A stretch of DNA of 55,448 bases from Candidatus Poseidoniales archaeon. GTDB lineage: Archaea; Thermoplasmatota; Poseidoniia; Poseidoniales; Poseidoniaceae. Both the position numbers and the translations under genes were made by a program. The notes beneath the pieces were generated by a model. The model ran no database searches and was not told the origin of the DNA. It worked only from the letters and a program-made list of their open reading frames with translations. Position 1 is the first letter of the stretch. Each line of letters starts with the position of its first letter. This document shows positions 27,554 to 37,383 of this stretch, in pieces. The stretch lies in assembly GCA_003602475.1 (NCBI GenBank), contig QQSC01000024.1, positions 18,583 through 74,030 on the forward strand. The letters run 5' to 3'.

Positions 27554-29055
27554 CCACGGTTTGAACGGCCGCCACCGCGGCCTTGTCCACCGCCGCCGCC
27601 TCGACCTTGACCACCGCCTCGACCTTGACCACCGCCTCGGCCTTGACCGCCGCCTCGGCCTTGACCGCCGCCTCGGCCTTGACCGCCGCCGCGATACCCA
27701 CGGTTTCCACCGCCGCCGCCGCCACGTCCTTGACCGCCGCCGCGATAGCCACGATTTCCACCGCCGCCGCCGCCACGACCTTGACCGCCGCCGCGATAGC
27801 CACGGTTTCCACCGCCGCCACGACCTTGGCCCCCACCGAAGCGGTTGCCTTGTTGAGCACGATCTTTTCGATGGCGCTCACGTTGCTTCTTTGTGGTTCG
27901 TCGGGGTTCTGGAGGAATGTAGTCAACTTCGAACTCGGGAAGGGCCAAAAAGTCGGGAGGCACAAAATCCTCGTTGATGCCAACATCCCTCTGCATGCGG
28001 CTGTACATTTTTTTCTGTGGTTTCTGAACCAGTGCCACGACAACACCGCTGGCACCACCACGAGCGGTTCTCCCGCTTCGGTGTTTGTACGCTTTTCCAT
28101 TCTCGGGAGGATCGTAATGCACGACGCAGTTCACGCCCTCGACGTCGAGGCCACGCGCTGCCACATCCGTAGCCACGAGAGCCATGCATTCTCCGTGGAC
28201 AAACGTCTCCATGGCTCGGTCCCTTTGGCGCTGAGTCATGCCTCCATGGAGGGCTTGAATCGATATACCGTCTTCTTCCATCTCTTCTGCGACCCGGTCC
28301 ACGCCGGCACGGGTTCGGCAAAACACGACGCTACGGCCGCATTTGCGGACGAGTTCGGCTGAAATGGTGGATTTCTTGCTGTTTGGCATCAACCAGAAAT
28401 GATGATCCATGTGCGTGACTGAAACATCAGCATCGCCGATTTCCACAACAGCTGGATCGTGCTGATAGCGCTCAACAAATTGAGCCACATCGTCGTCAAG
28501 TGTGGCGCTAAAGAGCACCACATGGGCCTGTTCTGAACAACGGTCGAGGACATCGCTCACCGGCTCCATAAAGCCCATATCGGCCATGCGGTCGGCTTCG
28601 TCAATGACCACGTTCACGGTATCGCCAAGGACGATAACACCGCTGTCCATCAAATCCAACAACCGTCCGGGGCAAGCCACCAGCACATCCACGCCTCGTT
28701 CCATCATGCGATGTTGGTTCTTGTAGGACACACCGCCGTACACAGAACCAACAAACAAATTCATGGCTTTTGCCAAGGGCTTGAGAACATTGAGAATTTG
28801 TTCAGCCAACTCTCGGGTAGGGGTCAGTATGAGTCCGGTGGGTCGATGAGGTTCTGCTTGAGGCAGATTCTGCAACAAGGGGAGACCAAAGGCAAGGGTC
28901 TTACCGGAGCCTGTTGGGGCACGACAAGCCACGTCCACGCCGTCCAACAGCATGGGAATGCACTCGGTTTGCACCTCAAAAGGTTCGGTGATTCCTTGGC
29001 GGCCGAGGGCCTCAACCAGTTCGCCATTTAGGCCCAAATCCGAAAACGATGCCAT
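27544..29055 (-). CDS. DEAD-box RNA helicase with C-terminal RGG/GGQGR repeat tail
   Basis: MASFSDLGLNGELVEALGRQGITEPFEVQTECIPMLLDGVDVACRAPTGSGKTLAF...TPTRELAEQ...VIDEADRMADMGF...FSATL...HRSGRTARGG; Gly/Arg-rich C-terminus. Confidence 0.97.
   Translation of the reverse strand: MASFSDLGLNGELVEALGRQGITEPFEVQTECIPMLLDGVDVACRAPTGSGKTLAFGLPLLQNLPQAEPHRPTGLILTPTRELAEQILNVLKPLAKAMNLFVGSVYGGVSYKNQHRMMERGVDVLVACPGRLLDLMDSGVIVLGDTVNVVIDEADRMADMGFMEPVSDVLDRCSEQAHVVLFSATLDDDVAQFVERYQHDPAVVEIGDADVSVTHMDHHFWLMPNSKKSTISAELVRKCGRSVVFCRTRAGVDRVAEEMEEDGISIQALHGGMTQRQRDRAMETFVHGECMALVATDVAARGLDVEGVNCVVHYDPPENGKAYKHRSGRTARGGASGVVVALVQKPQKKMYSRMQRDVGINEDFVPPDFLALPEFEVDYIPPEPRRTTKKQRERHRKDRAQQGNRFGGGQGRGGGGNRGYRGGGQGRGGGGGGNRGYRGGGQGRGGGGGGNRGYRGGGQGRGGGQGRGGGQGRGGGQGRGGGQGRGGGGGQGRGGGRSNRGQR
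27594..27829. repeat. tandem coding repeats: five 18-bp units, then two 51-bp units and a partial third
   Basis: (c/c)(g/a)ccgcctcg(g/a)ccttgac x5 (27594-27683), then cgccgccgcgata(c/g)ccacg(g/a)tttccaccgccgccgccgccacg(t/a)ccttgac (27684-27734, 27735-27785) and a partial copy; encodes GGGQGR and GQGRGGGGGGNRGYRGG. Confidence 0.9.
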
Positions 29056-29189
29056 GAGACTCGTCTTGACGCGCTGACGCACCCTATTTCAAATGACCCT
29101 ATCAAAACCCGTTTGAAACCATTTCACGACCCAAAGGGGCCATCAGCGGCGAGTTCCTTGCTCGACACCTGTTGGCCCGCTTGGAAACC

Positions 29190-30383
29190 TCAAGTCGTCC
29201 GAACAAGCATAGCGACAGCGTTGCCGCCGCCCAGACACAATGTAACGATGCCGCTGGAGGCCTCGAGGCGCCTCATCACACCCAGCAGGGTGATCAAACA
29301 TCGGGTGCCGCTGGCTCCCAGCGGGTGGCCAAGGCTGACAGCTCCCCCGTGCAGGTTAAAGCGGTCGTCGGGTATGCCAACTTCTTGAGCCACAGCGCAA
29401 GAAGCGGAAGCAAAGGCTTCGTTGTGCTCGTAAACATCAACGTCCAAGACAGAGAGGTTGTTTCGTTCCAGCAACATCTTGACGGCTGGAATGGGGGCGC
29501 TCATCACACGAGCCGGCTCGACACCGGAGGTGCAGTAGTCTTCAATGAACGCAATGATGTCCCAACCCTGTTCTTTGGCAAATGATTCTTCAGCGACCAA
29601 CACGGCGCTTGCTCCATCGTTGAGGGTGCTGGCATTGCCTGCAGTTACGGCACCTGTGCGGTCAAAGACAGGACGCAGATTGGCGAGTGACTCGGTTGTG
29701 GTGCCCGCACGTACGCCCTCGTCTGAATGGACGATGGCAGGTTCACCACGCCGTTTGGGGACGGCAACATCGAAGGTTTCCCAATCAAACCAGCCGCTCG
29801 CCCACGCATGCGCCGCTCGTTCTTGACTTCGGGCGGCGAAAGCATCCATGGCTTCCCGACTAATGTTGCATTCCTTGGCCACGGTTTCACCGGTGGTGCC
29901 CATGTGGACGTCGTTGTAGACGTCCCACAATCCATCGTGAATCATGGAGTCCACAAGGGTGGAATTGCCCATTTTGGCACCTTTACGCTGCCCCATGAGG
30001 AGTTGGGGGGCGTTGCTCATGCTTTCCATTCCACCGGCCACAATGGCTTTGAATTCACCTGCTCGAATGCTGTTGGCGGCCATCATAGCTGCCTTGAGGG
30101 ATGAACCGCAGACTTTGTTGATGGTCACGGATGGTGTGCTCACCGGCAAGCCTGCACCCAAGGCGACCTGGCGAGCAGGGTTTTGCCCTGCACCCGCTTG
30201 AAGCACTTGTCCAAACATCACTTCATCAATCACACCCGATGCAGGGTCTATGTTGCACCTGGAAAGCAGTTCCTTGACCGTTGCAACCCCGAGATCGACG
30301 GCACTCATGGTGGCAAAAGCACCCATGAACTTGGCAATTGGAGTTCGGGCAACGCCGCAAATAACCGCACGTGGTTGGCTCAT
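29190..30383 (-). CDS. acetyl-CoA acetyltransferase (thiolase)
   Basis: AVICGVARTPIAKFMGAFATMSAVDLG...ITINKVCGSSLKAAMMAANSIRAGEFKAIVAGGMESMSNAP...HGGAVSLGHPLGASGTRCLITLL...TLCLGGGNAVAMLV. Confidence 0.96.
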   Translation of the reverse strand: MSQPRAVICGVARTPIAKFMGAFATMSAVDLGVATVKELLSRCNIDPASGVIDEVMFGQVLQAGAGQNPARQVALGAGLPVSTPSVTINKVCGSSLKAAMMAANSIRAGEFKAIVAGGMESMSNAPQLLMGQRKGAKMGNSTLVDSMIHDGLWDVYNDVHMGTTGETVAKECNISREAMDAFAARSQERAAHAWASGWFDWETFDVAVPKRRGEPAIVHSDEGVRAGTTTESLANLRPVFDRTGAVTAGNASTLNDGASAVLVAEESFAKEQGWDIIAFIEDYCTSGVEPARVMSAPIPAVKMLLERNNLSVLDVDVYEHNEAFASASCAVAQEVGIPDDRFNLHGGAVSLGHPLGASGTRCLITLLGVMRRLEASSGIVTLCLGGGNAVAMLVRTT

Positions 30384-30478
30384 GCGCTCACCAAAGAGGG
30401 GTGGCCTTTCAAGATGTCCTCGGGCGGTTCTGGAAAGAGATGGAGAAGGCTTGATGAAGCCGAGCCCTTGGGAGTGGC

Positions 30479-31294
30479 ATGGCCAAATTCAAGACCGACC
30501 TGAACCTAACACGAGACGCCAATGAACTGCGCGACGTTGAGGTGACCCTGGACTTCACCCCAAATGCGCTGGCATCGGTTCTTTACCGCCAAGGCGAAAC
30601 GATGGTTCTCGTTTGCTGCACCAAAGAAGCCAGCCTGCCCCGCTGGTTCCCCCGAGACGCCACCAAAGGCTGGGTTCATGCAGAATATTCCCTCCTTCCC
30701 GGTTCGACCAACTCGAGGTTTCGCCGTGAGCGAAACGGTGCAAAAGGACGAACTCAAGAAATTGAACGCTTGATCGCTCGCTCGCTGCGCGCTGCGGTTG
30801 ACCTTGAAGCCCTGGGACCTGTGGCATTGAACCTCGATTGTGACGTGTTGAACGCTGATGGTGGCACACGTTGCGCTGCCATCACAGCCGCCAACATTGC
30901 CCTCCGCTTGGCTGTTCGCCGCCTTATTGCCCGGGGTGATTGCCTTCCCACGAGCATGCGCCCAACATACGAGGAGCGCAAGGACGGATGGACGCCTCCC
31001 CACCTTACTGCAGAACAACAAGCGGAGCATGAAGCAGCGGTGTTGCCTCATGACTTGGCTGCTGTTTCCGTAGGGGTCGTCAACGGTGAAGTCTATCTGG
31101 ACTTGGATTATGTGTTGGACTCAAATGCAGACGTTGACATGAACGTTATCAAGACCAGCGATGGGCGCTATGTTGAGGTTCAAGGCACCGGTGAAGAATC
31201 CACGTTTTCTGCGGAAGAATTGACCCAGCTCTTGGCGTGTGCCGACGGCGGGTTGACCTCGTTGTTTGCACTTCAAACCAACGCCTTGTCCTGA
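30479..31294 (+). CDS. rph: RNase PH (bacterial type)
   Basis: RTQEIERLIARSLRAAVDLEALGPVALNLDCDVLNADGGTRCAAITAANIALRLAVRRLI...LAAVSVGVVNGEVYLDLDYVLDSNADVDMNVIKTSDGRYVEVQGTGEESTFSAEELTQLL. Confidence 0.94.
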   Translation: MAKFKTDLNLTRDANELRDVEVTLDFTPNALASVLYRQGETMVLVCCTKEASLPRWFPRDATKGWVHAEYSLLPGSTNSRFRRERNGAKGRTQEIERLIARSLRAAVDLEALGPVALNLDCDVLNADGGTRCAAITAANIALRLAVRRLIARGDCLPTSMRPTYEERKDGWTPPHLTAEQQAEHEAAVLPHDLAAVSVGVVNGEVYLDLDYVLDSNADVDMNVIKTSDGRYVEVQGTGEESTFSAEELTQLLACADGGLTSLFALQTNALS

Positions 31295-31378
31295 GTAGGC
31301 CAACGAGCGTGGGGGATTGGTCTTCACCATCCAGCAACGGAAGCCTTGAAATGGCGAGCCCACTCGCAGACTTTGCAC

Positions 31379-31454
31379 GGGTCAGTAGCTTAGTTGGGAG
31401 AGCGCGGCACTGAAGATGCCGAGGTCGCTGGTTCAAGTCCGGCCTGACCCACCA
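31379..31454 (+). tRNA. tRNA-Phe(GAA), CCA encoded
   Basis: GGGTCAG-TA-GCTTAGTTGGGAGAGC-G-CGGCA-CTGAAGA-TGCCG-AGGTC-GCTGG-TTCAAGT-CCGGC-CTGACCC-ACCA; anticodon GAA. Confidence 0.96.
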
Positions 31455-31578
31455 CCGTGTCCATGCGTCTGCGCCGTGCGCTACGAGCCATTCAGCACAT
31501 CGCTCTATAGAATGCCAAGGACGAGTCTAAACCAAGTGCAGAAGAAGACTTCATGTGCTGGACCACTCTTCGCAAATC

Positions 31579-33699
31579 ATGACGCGGGACGAGGTTGACA
31601 ATCCCGTGTCTTCTGACGCGCAAGAAGAAGGCGGAAGGTCCCGAGACCGTGAAGCGAGGGAATTGGCCGAAATACGACAGCGAAGAATGGGCGGCGGGCG
31701 CATGTTCCTGTCCAACATTGAAGACTATTTTCTCCTCGGCGGCTTGCTGTATGGAGTGGTGTTTGGTCTGTTGCTGACCGCCATGTCCTCGGGCGTGTTC
31801 GGGGCTTCCACGGAACTCGACCATTTCGCTTCAACCACCGTTCTTGACATCGGAGACGAATGCGAGCAGATCACCGATGAGCCATGGCTCGTGGCGTATC
31901 CGGACCCTGACCACGAACAGTTCAAATTGGAAGCTCACAACCTCCCCAATGGCGTAGCATACCTCCAGTACACCGTTTTCGAGGTACATGATGGTAGCAC
32001 TTCACTCGTTGAAGGCGGCAATGACGAAACCACCACCGTCATCAATGAGACCTCCGGATCACAAAAAGCCACCATTCTCTCCCCATACGACACGCTCCCT
32101 GAAGGGCATTTTGAATTGATGTTCACCGTTGATGTTTACGTGGATGAGAACCGTTCCAGTCAACGCGCCATGGGCTTGAATTCGTCCCTCACCGAAACCA
32201 TCACCTTTGAGCATACGATCTCCAGCGAGACCTTGGCGTTCCTTCCTTTTGTTGACGATGAAGAGCATTCCGAGGTACGGGTGGAGGATTCAGGACCTCG
32301 TTCGTGTTGGTCTGTTCAGGACCTTGGCGAATGGGGGTACATTCTCATGGGAGCTGAAATGGGCGGTGGTCGAGAAACCGCCATGCTGGCCGGCGGTGCT
32401 GCTGGCATTCCGGCTTGGTGGATGGCATACATATCCCTCTCGTTGTCGGTGATTTCACTGCTCGTCATTTACCCTGTGATGTACAAAGTGTACCATCAAG
32501 ACACCGACGACATCCTGTCTCGCAACCACATCGTTCGACTGGTTGAAGACACCGTCGATGACATTGCCCACAAGCACAACATTCTGGTGGACAAGGAGTT
32601 GTTCAAAACAGAAGTACGTGACCTTTCCATCGACATCATGGTGGCCTACAAAAACACCGAAAACACACTTTCGGACTCAAAGGAAATCCGCTCTGAAGTC
32701 CTACGCGTCTTGCTGGAAGAGTTTGCCATATTCCGCGTGTTCAAACCGGTCCAACTCAACGTTCGCGTGATTGGCGCTGGTCAGGTGATTGATTTTGACA
32801 GCGGTGTGGGTTTGGGGCTTCAAGAAGCACCTGAATCCGACGAAGACGTTGAGCAACACGATTACTCCTCCTTCTTCTCTGAACTTCACTCTCTGTCCCG
32901 GATTGAGGACGATGTACGCGACAGCCTTGACCTGTTTTTCACCCGTCGAACCGATGTGAACATGAAGGGAGCGGTGGTCACCAGCGACGACCGTGTGGTG
33001 TTCGTCTCGGTCATCTACAGGCCAACTCAACGCCTCGCCTTCTTCCGCTTCAGCAAAACCACGGCTGAAATCACCGATGAACTCCATGCGTTCATTCATC
33101 AGCGAAATGCAGAACACCTTGGGTCACAAGAGTTGATCATCAAGACTCGAAATGAAGTCTCCACGCTTTCTGACCGCTCGGGTGCTGGCCGGGTGGAACG
33201 CAAGGATGCGAAAAACGATGAACGTATCGTTGCCGTGGCGCGCCAAGACGGGCTTGGTGGACGGGTCCTGCAGACGAAACTCCTCGGCGACACGCTCTCA
33301 ACGGTTGAATTCATGGCCAATGAAAAGCGTGAAATGATCAACAAATGGGGTTTCTGGGGCCTCATCGTCTTCGTCTGGATTCCTTTCATGGCCTCCGGGG
33401 TTTTGGTGGGTGCCATGTTGGGTTTACTCTCACGAATGCAGTTCATGCGAGTTCTTTTGGCCACCTTGATCGGTGGCAGCATCGCATCCGTGACGTGGGC
33501 CTATACTGCAGAAGGCATTGTGAAAATCATGCACCAGTACAAATTGGAGGTGTTCATCCCTATGATCATCATTTTGTTCATCCTCATGGCTGTGTTGCAC
33601 ATTCGGTCCACGAAAATGCGCCGCCAAACCGAACTGTTTGAGGACACGCTGTTGGACAACTTCCATGCCGACATCATGGCCAAATACGGCGACCAATGA
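31579..33699 (+). CDS. multi-TM membrane protein with extracellular domain and a C-terminal domain resembling the small-multidrug-export (PF06695-like) family
   Basis: N-terminal TM YFLLGGLLYGVVFGLLLTAM, predicted exoplasmic region, central TM WMAYISLSLSVISLLVIYPVM, cytoplasmic region, C-terminal TMs WGFWGLIVFVWIPFMASGVLVGAMLGLLSRMQFMRVLLATLIGGSIAS. Confidence 0.7.
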   Translation: MTRDEVDNPVSSDAQEEGGRSRDREARELAEIRQRRMGGGRMFLSNIEDYFLLGGLLYGVVFGLLLTAMSSGVFGASTELDHFASTTVLDIGDECEQITDEPWLVAYPDPDHEQFKLEAHNLPNGVAYLQYTVFEVHDGSTSLVEGGNDETTTVINETSGSQKATILSPYDTLPEGHFELMFTVDVYVDENRSSQRAMGLNSSLTETITFEHTISSETLAFLPFVDDEEHSEVRVEDSGPRSCWSVQDLGEWGYILMGAEMGGGRETAMLAGGAAGIPAWWMAYISLSLSVISLLVIYPVMYKVYHQDTDDILSRNHIVRLVEDTVDDIAHKHNILVDKELFKTEVRDLSIDIMVAYKNTENTLSDSKEIRSEVLRVLLEEFAIFRVFKPVQLNVRVIGAGQVIDFDSGVGLGLQEAPESDEDVEQHDYSSFFSELHSLSRIEDDVRDSLDLFFTRRTDVNMKGAVVTSDDRVVFVSVIYRPTQRLAFFRFSKTTAEITDELHAFIHQRNAEHLGSQELIIKTRNEVSTLSDRSGAGRVERKDAKNDERIVAVARQDGLGGRVLQTKLLGDTLSTVEFMANEKREMINKWGFWGLIVFVWIPFMASGVLVGAMLGLLSRMQFMRVLLATLIGGSIASVTWAYTAEGIVKIMHQYKLEVFIPMIIILFILMAVLHIRSTKMRRQTELFEDTLLDNFHADIMAKYGDQ

Positions 33700-33708
33700 G
33701 GCTCGGGC

Positions 33709-34293
33709 ATGAACGAACGGACCGAACACCATGGCCGTGAAGGCCACGTTGGCGAGCACGTTCACATTGGTGTTGTTACGGTGAGTGATAGAGCCAGCAG
33801 CGGAACGTACACCGATGAAGGCGGTCCGGCTATCCTTGACTTCCTTCGAGAAGGCATCTCCAGTCCCTTCACCGCCCTATATCGATGCATTCCAGACGAT
33901 CAATCCCTCATCGAAGCAACACTGGTTGAGTTGGTTGACGACCACCATTGCAGCGTGGTGGTCACAACCGGTGGCACTGGCCCAGCCGCACGGGATGTGA
34001 CACCTGAAGCCACTGAAGCCGTCTGCCACAAGATGTTGCCAGGTTTTGGAGAACAGATGCGTGCTCTTTCTCTGAAGTTTGTCCCAACGGCCATTCTCTC
34101 GAGGCAGGTGGGGGGCATTCGAAACAACGCCTTGGTGTTCAACCTCCCAGGTCGGCCGAAAGCCATTCGTGAAACCATCGATGAACTGTGGAAGGCCGTC
34201 CCTTATTGTGTGGATTTGATCGGTGGGCCTTACATGGACATGAACGACGAGGTGTGCAAGAGCTTTCGCCCTCCTTCGGAGCGACGCCGTTGA
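33709..34293 (+). CDS. MoaB/Mog-family molybdopterin adenylyltransferase-like protein
   Basis: IGVVTVSDRASSGTYTDEGGPAILDFL...CSVVVTTGGTGPAARDVTPEATEAVCHKMLPGFGEQMRALSLKFVPTAILSRQVGGIRNNALVFNLPGRPKAIRE. Confidence 0.95.
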   Translation: MNERTEHHGREGHVGEHVHIGVVTVSDRASSGTYTDEGGPAILDFLREGISSPFTALYRCIPDDQSLIEATLVELVDDHHCSVVVTTGGTGPAARDVTPEATEAVCHKMLPGFGEQMRALSLKFVPTAILSRQVGGIRNNALVFNLPGRPKAIRETIDELWKAVPYCVDLIGGPYMDMNDEVCKSFRPPSERRR

Positions 34294-34360
34294 ACGCCAC
34301 CCTAGAAGGCCACCATGTTCATGTGCCTTATCCGACGAGAAAAAACACGGAGACTTGCCC

Positions 34361-35767
34361 ATGAAAGGAAACGTGCTCGTTCGCAACGCCACCATGATCT
34401 TGCCTGATGCTGAACTTGTCGGTGACCTCCGAATACGAGATGGGGTCATCCACTCCATCTCCCGGGGAGCCTTAGAGCCGCTTGACGATGAATTGCTTAT
34501 TGACGGCACTGGACTTCATTTGTTGCCCGGAGCAATCGATCCGCAGTGTCACTTCCGTGACCCCGGTCAGCCGGAAAAAGAAGACCTCGGTTCGGGGTCA
34601 GCGGCCGCTGTGAGTGGCGGAGTCACATCCTTCCTCGACATGCCCAACAACAAACCCTCAATCACCAACATGGAAGGCATGCAAATGAAACTTGACACAG
34701 CAGCCGCAAAATGCGTCAACAACTACGGGTTCTTCATCGGTGCAACCCCCAACAACGTTTCAGACTTGCAGGAAGCCGTTGGGACACCGGACAAGCCCAT
34801 TGGCATACCTGGAATCTGTGGAATCAAGGTCTTCATGGGCTCGTCCACTGGGACACTTCTGGTCAATGAGCGTGAAGCTCTGGACGAGATCTTCTCGAAA
34901 ACGGGAGGGTTGATCGCCGTGCATGCCGAAGATGAAAAACGCCTCATTGAGCGTTTTGAACACCACAAGGACCGAACAGACATGGCGGCGCATGCTGAAT
35001 GGCGCGACGATGTCACGGCCCTTCTCGCCACCCAACTGGCTGTGGAATTGGCGCAGGAACACGGCCACAGACTGCACGTGTTGCACTTGACCAGCGGCAT
35101 CGAAGCTGAATGGCTCAACGGCATCACCTCTCTTCCCTCCCAACACGAAGGCCAGGGCGCTGTGATCACGACCGAAACGCTCCCACAACACCTCAGTTTC
35201 AACGAGGACGATGTCAGTCGGGTTGGAACCCGTCTCAAAATGAACCCACCCATCAGGTACGAACTTGACCGAACAACGCTTTGGAGTGAATTGAAAGCAG
35301 GCACCATTCAGTGCATCGCAACCGACCACGCCCCGCACACCCTCGAAGCAAAATCCCTCGGATTTCCCAACGCTCCAAGCGGGATGCCGGGTGTAGAAAC
35401 ATCGCTGGCAGTCATGCTTACTCACGCAAAGAACGGCGAGTGTACCGTCCATGACGTGGTCAAGTGGATGTCAACCAACGTAGCGGATTGCTTCAACATG
35501 ATTGGAAAAGGCCGTCTTGAGGAAGGATACGATGGTGACGTCGTGCTTGTCGACATGAACACTGAACGGTCGGTCGAGGACCAAAACACATGGACAAGGG
35601 TCGGTTGGAGTCCTTTCGCCGACCGCTCACTGGTGGGCTGGGCCCAAGTGACCATCGTTGGCGGGGTGCCGGTGTTTGAGCGAACAGAATCAACAGGGCC
35701 GAAAGGTCGGTTGTTGGTGGAACCGGGAGAAGTCGGTGAACCCATCCTGATGACCCCTTGGATTTGA
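34361..35767 (+). CDS. pyrC: dihydroorotase (amidohydrolase family)
   Basis: LLPGAIDPQCHFRDPGQPEKEDLGSGSAAAVSGGVTSFLDMPNNKPSI...HVLHLTSG...CIATDHAPHTLEAK...MPGVETSLAVML. Confidence 0.9.
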   Translation: MKGNVLVRNATMILPDAELVGDLRIRDGVIHSISRGALEPLDDELLIDGTGLHLLPGAIDPQCHFRDPGQPEKEDLGSGSAAAVSGGVTSFLDMPNNKPSITNMEGMQMKLDTAAAKCVNNYGFFIGATPNNVSDLQEAVGTPDKPIGIPGICGIKVFMGSSTGTLLVNEREALDEIFSKTGGLIAVHAEDEKRLIERFEHHKDRTDMAAHAEWRDDVTALLATQLAVELAQEHGHRLHVLHLTSGIEAEWLNGITSLPSQHEGQGAVITTETLPQHLSFNEDDVSRVGTRLKMNPPIRYELDRTTLWSELKAGTIQCIATDHAPHTLEAKSLGFPNAPSGMPGVETSLAVMLTHAKNGECTVHDVVKWMSTNVADCFNMIGKGRLEEGYDGDVVLVDMNTERSVEDQNTWTRVGWSPFADRSLVGWAQVTIVGGVPVFERTESTGPKGRLLVEPGEVGEPILMTPWI

Positions 35768-37318
35768 TCATCCAAGGTTGTACAGTGACCTGTACTTGGA
35801 TTCAACATAGTCGAGGAACGGTTCGGGAGTCGGAGGCGATCCCGTGGCGTCTTCGATCAACTCAGCTGGAGAGACCACGCTACCTCGTTGATGGATTCGG
35901 GGTCGGAGCCACGCCAGCATGGGCGACCAATCTCCTGAAGCGACGATTTCGTCAACATCACCCAAGTCTTGCCTCATCGATTCCAGCAATTGAGCAGCGT
36001 ACAGGTTGCCCAAGGTGTAGGTTGGGAAATAACCGAACGCTCCCATCGACCAGTGGATGTCTTGGAGGCAACCCACATCGTCACTGGGCACGTCTACACC
36101 AAACCACGATTGAAACATAGCGTTCCATGTGTCGGGAATGTCTTCTGCGGGCAGGCCTTCATTGAAGATTTTCTTCTCCATTTCGTACCGTAGCATGACA
36201 TGCAAGTTGTAAGTTACTTCGTCTGCTTCGACACGAATAAATCCTTTTTCGACTCGATTGGCCACACGGTTGAGGGTGTGTTCATCGAAGTCAGGGGCGT
36301 TGGGGAACGCGTCCCGGAACCAAGGCAAGGTCACGTTCCAGAACGCCACCGTTCGTCCGATTTGATTTTCCCAAAACCGACTTTGTGATTCATGAACACC
36401 GAGCGAAACGGCGTTTCCACGAGGTGTGAATCGGTGCGCATGATCCAACCCCTGTTCGTAGAGTGCGTGGCCCGTTTCGTGCATCACTGCGTAGAGGCAA
36501 GAAAAGGGGTCAGATTCGTCAAACCTGGTGGTGAATCGTGTGTCTCCGGGCCACAATCCTGCTGAAAAGGGATGGGTCGAGGCGTCCATTCGGCCGGCTG
36601 AAAAGTCAAATCCCATCGCTTCGGACACTCGGGTGCAAAACGCCTTTTGGGCATCGATTGGAAACAGCACCCCATCCAGCGTCGCATGAGGAGGGCTGGA
36701 ATCTTGTGCCGCAACAATGTCGTTGAGTAGCGGTACCAATCGCTCCTTTAGACCAGCAAAGAGGGGATCGTAATCGCTCACCTTCATTCCAACCTCGTAT
36801 TCGTCCAACAACACGTCATAGGGTGTGGTCTTCACGCCGAGATGGCTGATTTTCTGCTTGGTCATGTCTATGAGTGCTTCAAGAGCGGGCTGGAATTGTC
36901 CAAAGTCGGAGGCCGAGCGAGCGTTTTGCCATGCCACAAGCGCCGAAGAACGAACTTGGGCAAATTCCTCAACGAACGATTGTGGAAGCAGGACGGCTTG
37001 ATCGTAAGCACGACGCATCTCGCGGACATTGGCTGATTGGTCAGCATCCAATGGTTGGGCTTCCAAAATATCAAGCAATTCGCCCATTCGAGGCGAGGTG
37101 AGTCGTTGGTGCCGTTGCCCAGCCAACCAAGCCAGCATTTCTCCTCGTGCTTCGCCACCTTTTGCAGGCATCAGCACCTCTTGGTCCCAACCCAAATGGC
37201 CTTGTAAGGCTCCCAAACGGTGTATGTCGTTGACTTGGCCCAGAAATTCTTCGTATTCGCCCATGCCTTCACCAGTCCCTTGATGTTCTTCAACTCGCCC
37301 ATGCCAATTCATGTTCAT
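35768..37318 (-). CDS. M32-family metallocarboxypeptidase (carboxypeptidase Taq-like)
   Basis: MHETGHALYEQGLDHAHRFTPRGNAVSLGVHESQSRFWENQIGR; HPFSAGLWPGDTRFTTRFDESDPFSCLYAVMHE; DVGCLQDIHWSMGAFGYFPTYTLGNLYAAQL. Confidence 0.96.
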   Translation of the reverse strand: MNMNWHGRVEEHQGTGEGMGEYEEFLGQVNDIHRLGALQGHLGWDQEVLMPAKGGEARGEMLAWLAGQRHQRLTSPRMGELLDILEAQPLDADQSANVREMRRAYDQAVLLPQSFVEEFAQVRSSALVAWQNARSASDFGQFQPALEALIDMTKQKISHLGVKTTPYDVLLDEYEVGMKVSDYDPLFAGLKERLVPLLNDIVAAQDSSPPHATLDGVLFPIDAQKAFCTRVSEAMGFDFSAGRMDASTHPFSAGLWPGDTRFTTRFDESDPFSCLYAVMHETGHALYEQGLDHAHRFTPRGNAVSLGVHESQSRFWENQIGRTVAFWNVTLPWFRDAFPNAPDFDEHTLNRVANRVEKGFIRVEADEVTYNLHVMLRYEMEKKIFNEGLPAEDIPDTWNAMFQSWFGVDVPSDDVGCLQDIHWSMGAFGYFPTYTLGNLYAAQLLESMRQDLGDVDEIVASGDWSPMLAWLRPRIHQRGSVVSPAELIEDATGSPPTPEPFLDYVESKYRSLYNLG

Positions 37319-37383
37319 TTCTTCCAGCACCGTTCGATGTTTGAATGCGCACATTGAAGAAGAACTTCAACCACCGCCTACAC

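Noticed and set aside
27477-28362. Long + strand ORFs (27477..27977 and 27583..28362) across the RGG-encoding region, with Ala/Thr/Val-rich or Arg/His/Asp-rich repeats
   Set aside because: Antisense shadow ORFs of the DEAD-box helicase and its GC-rich repeats; the minus-strand frame has clear helicase motifs.
31294-31579. Integrated element at tRNA-Phe
   Set aside because: No integrase, attachment-site duplication or phage-like genes nearby; the flanking genes are ordinary chromosomal ones.
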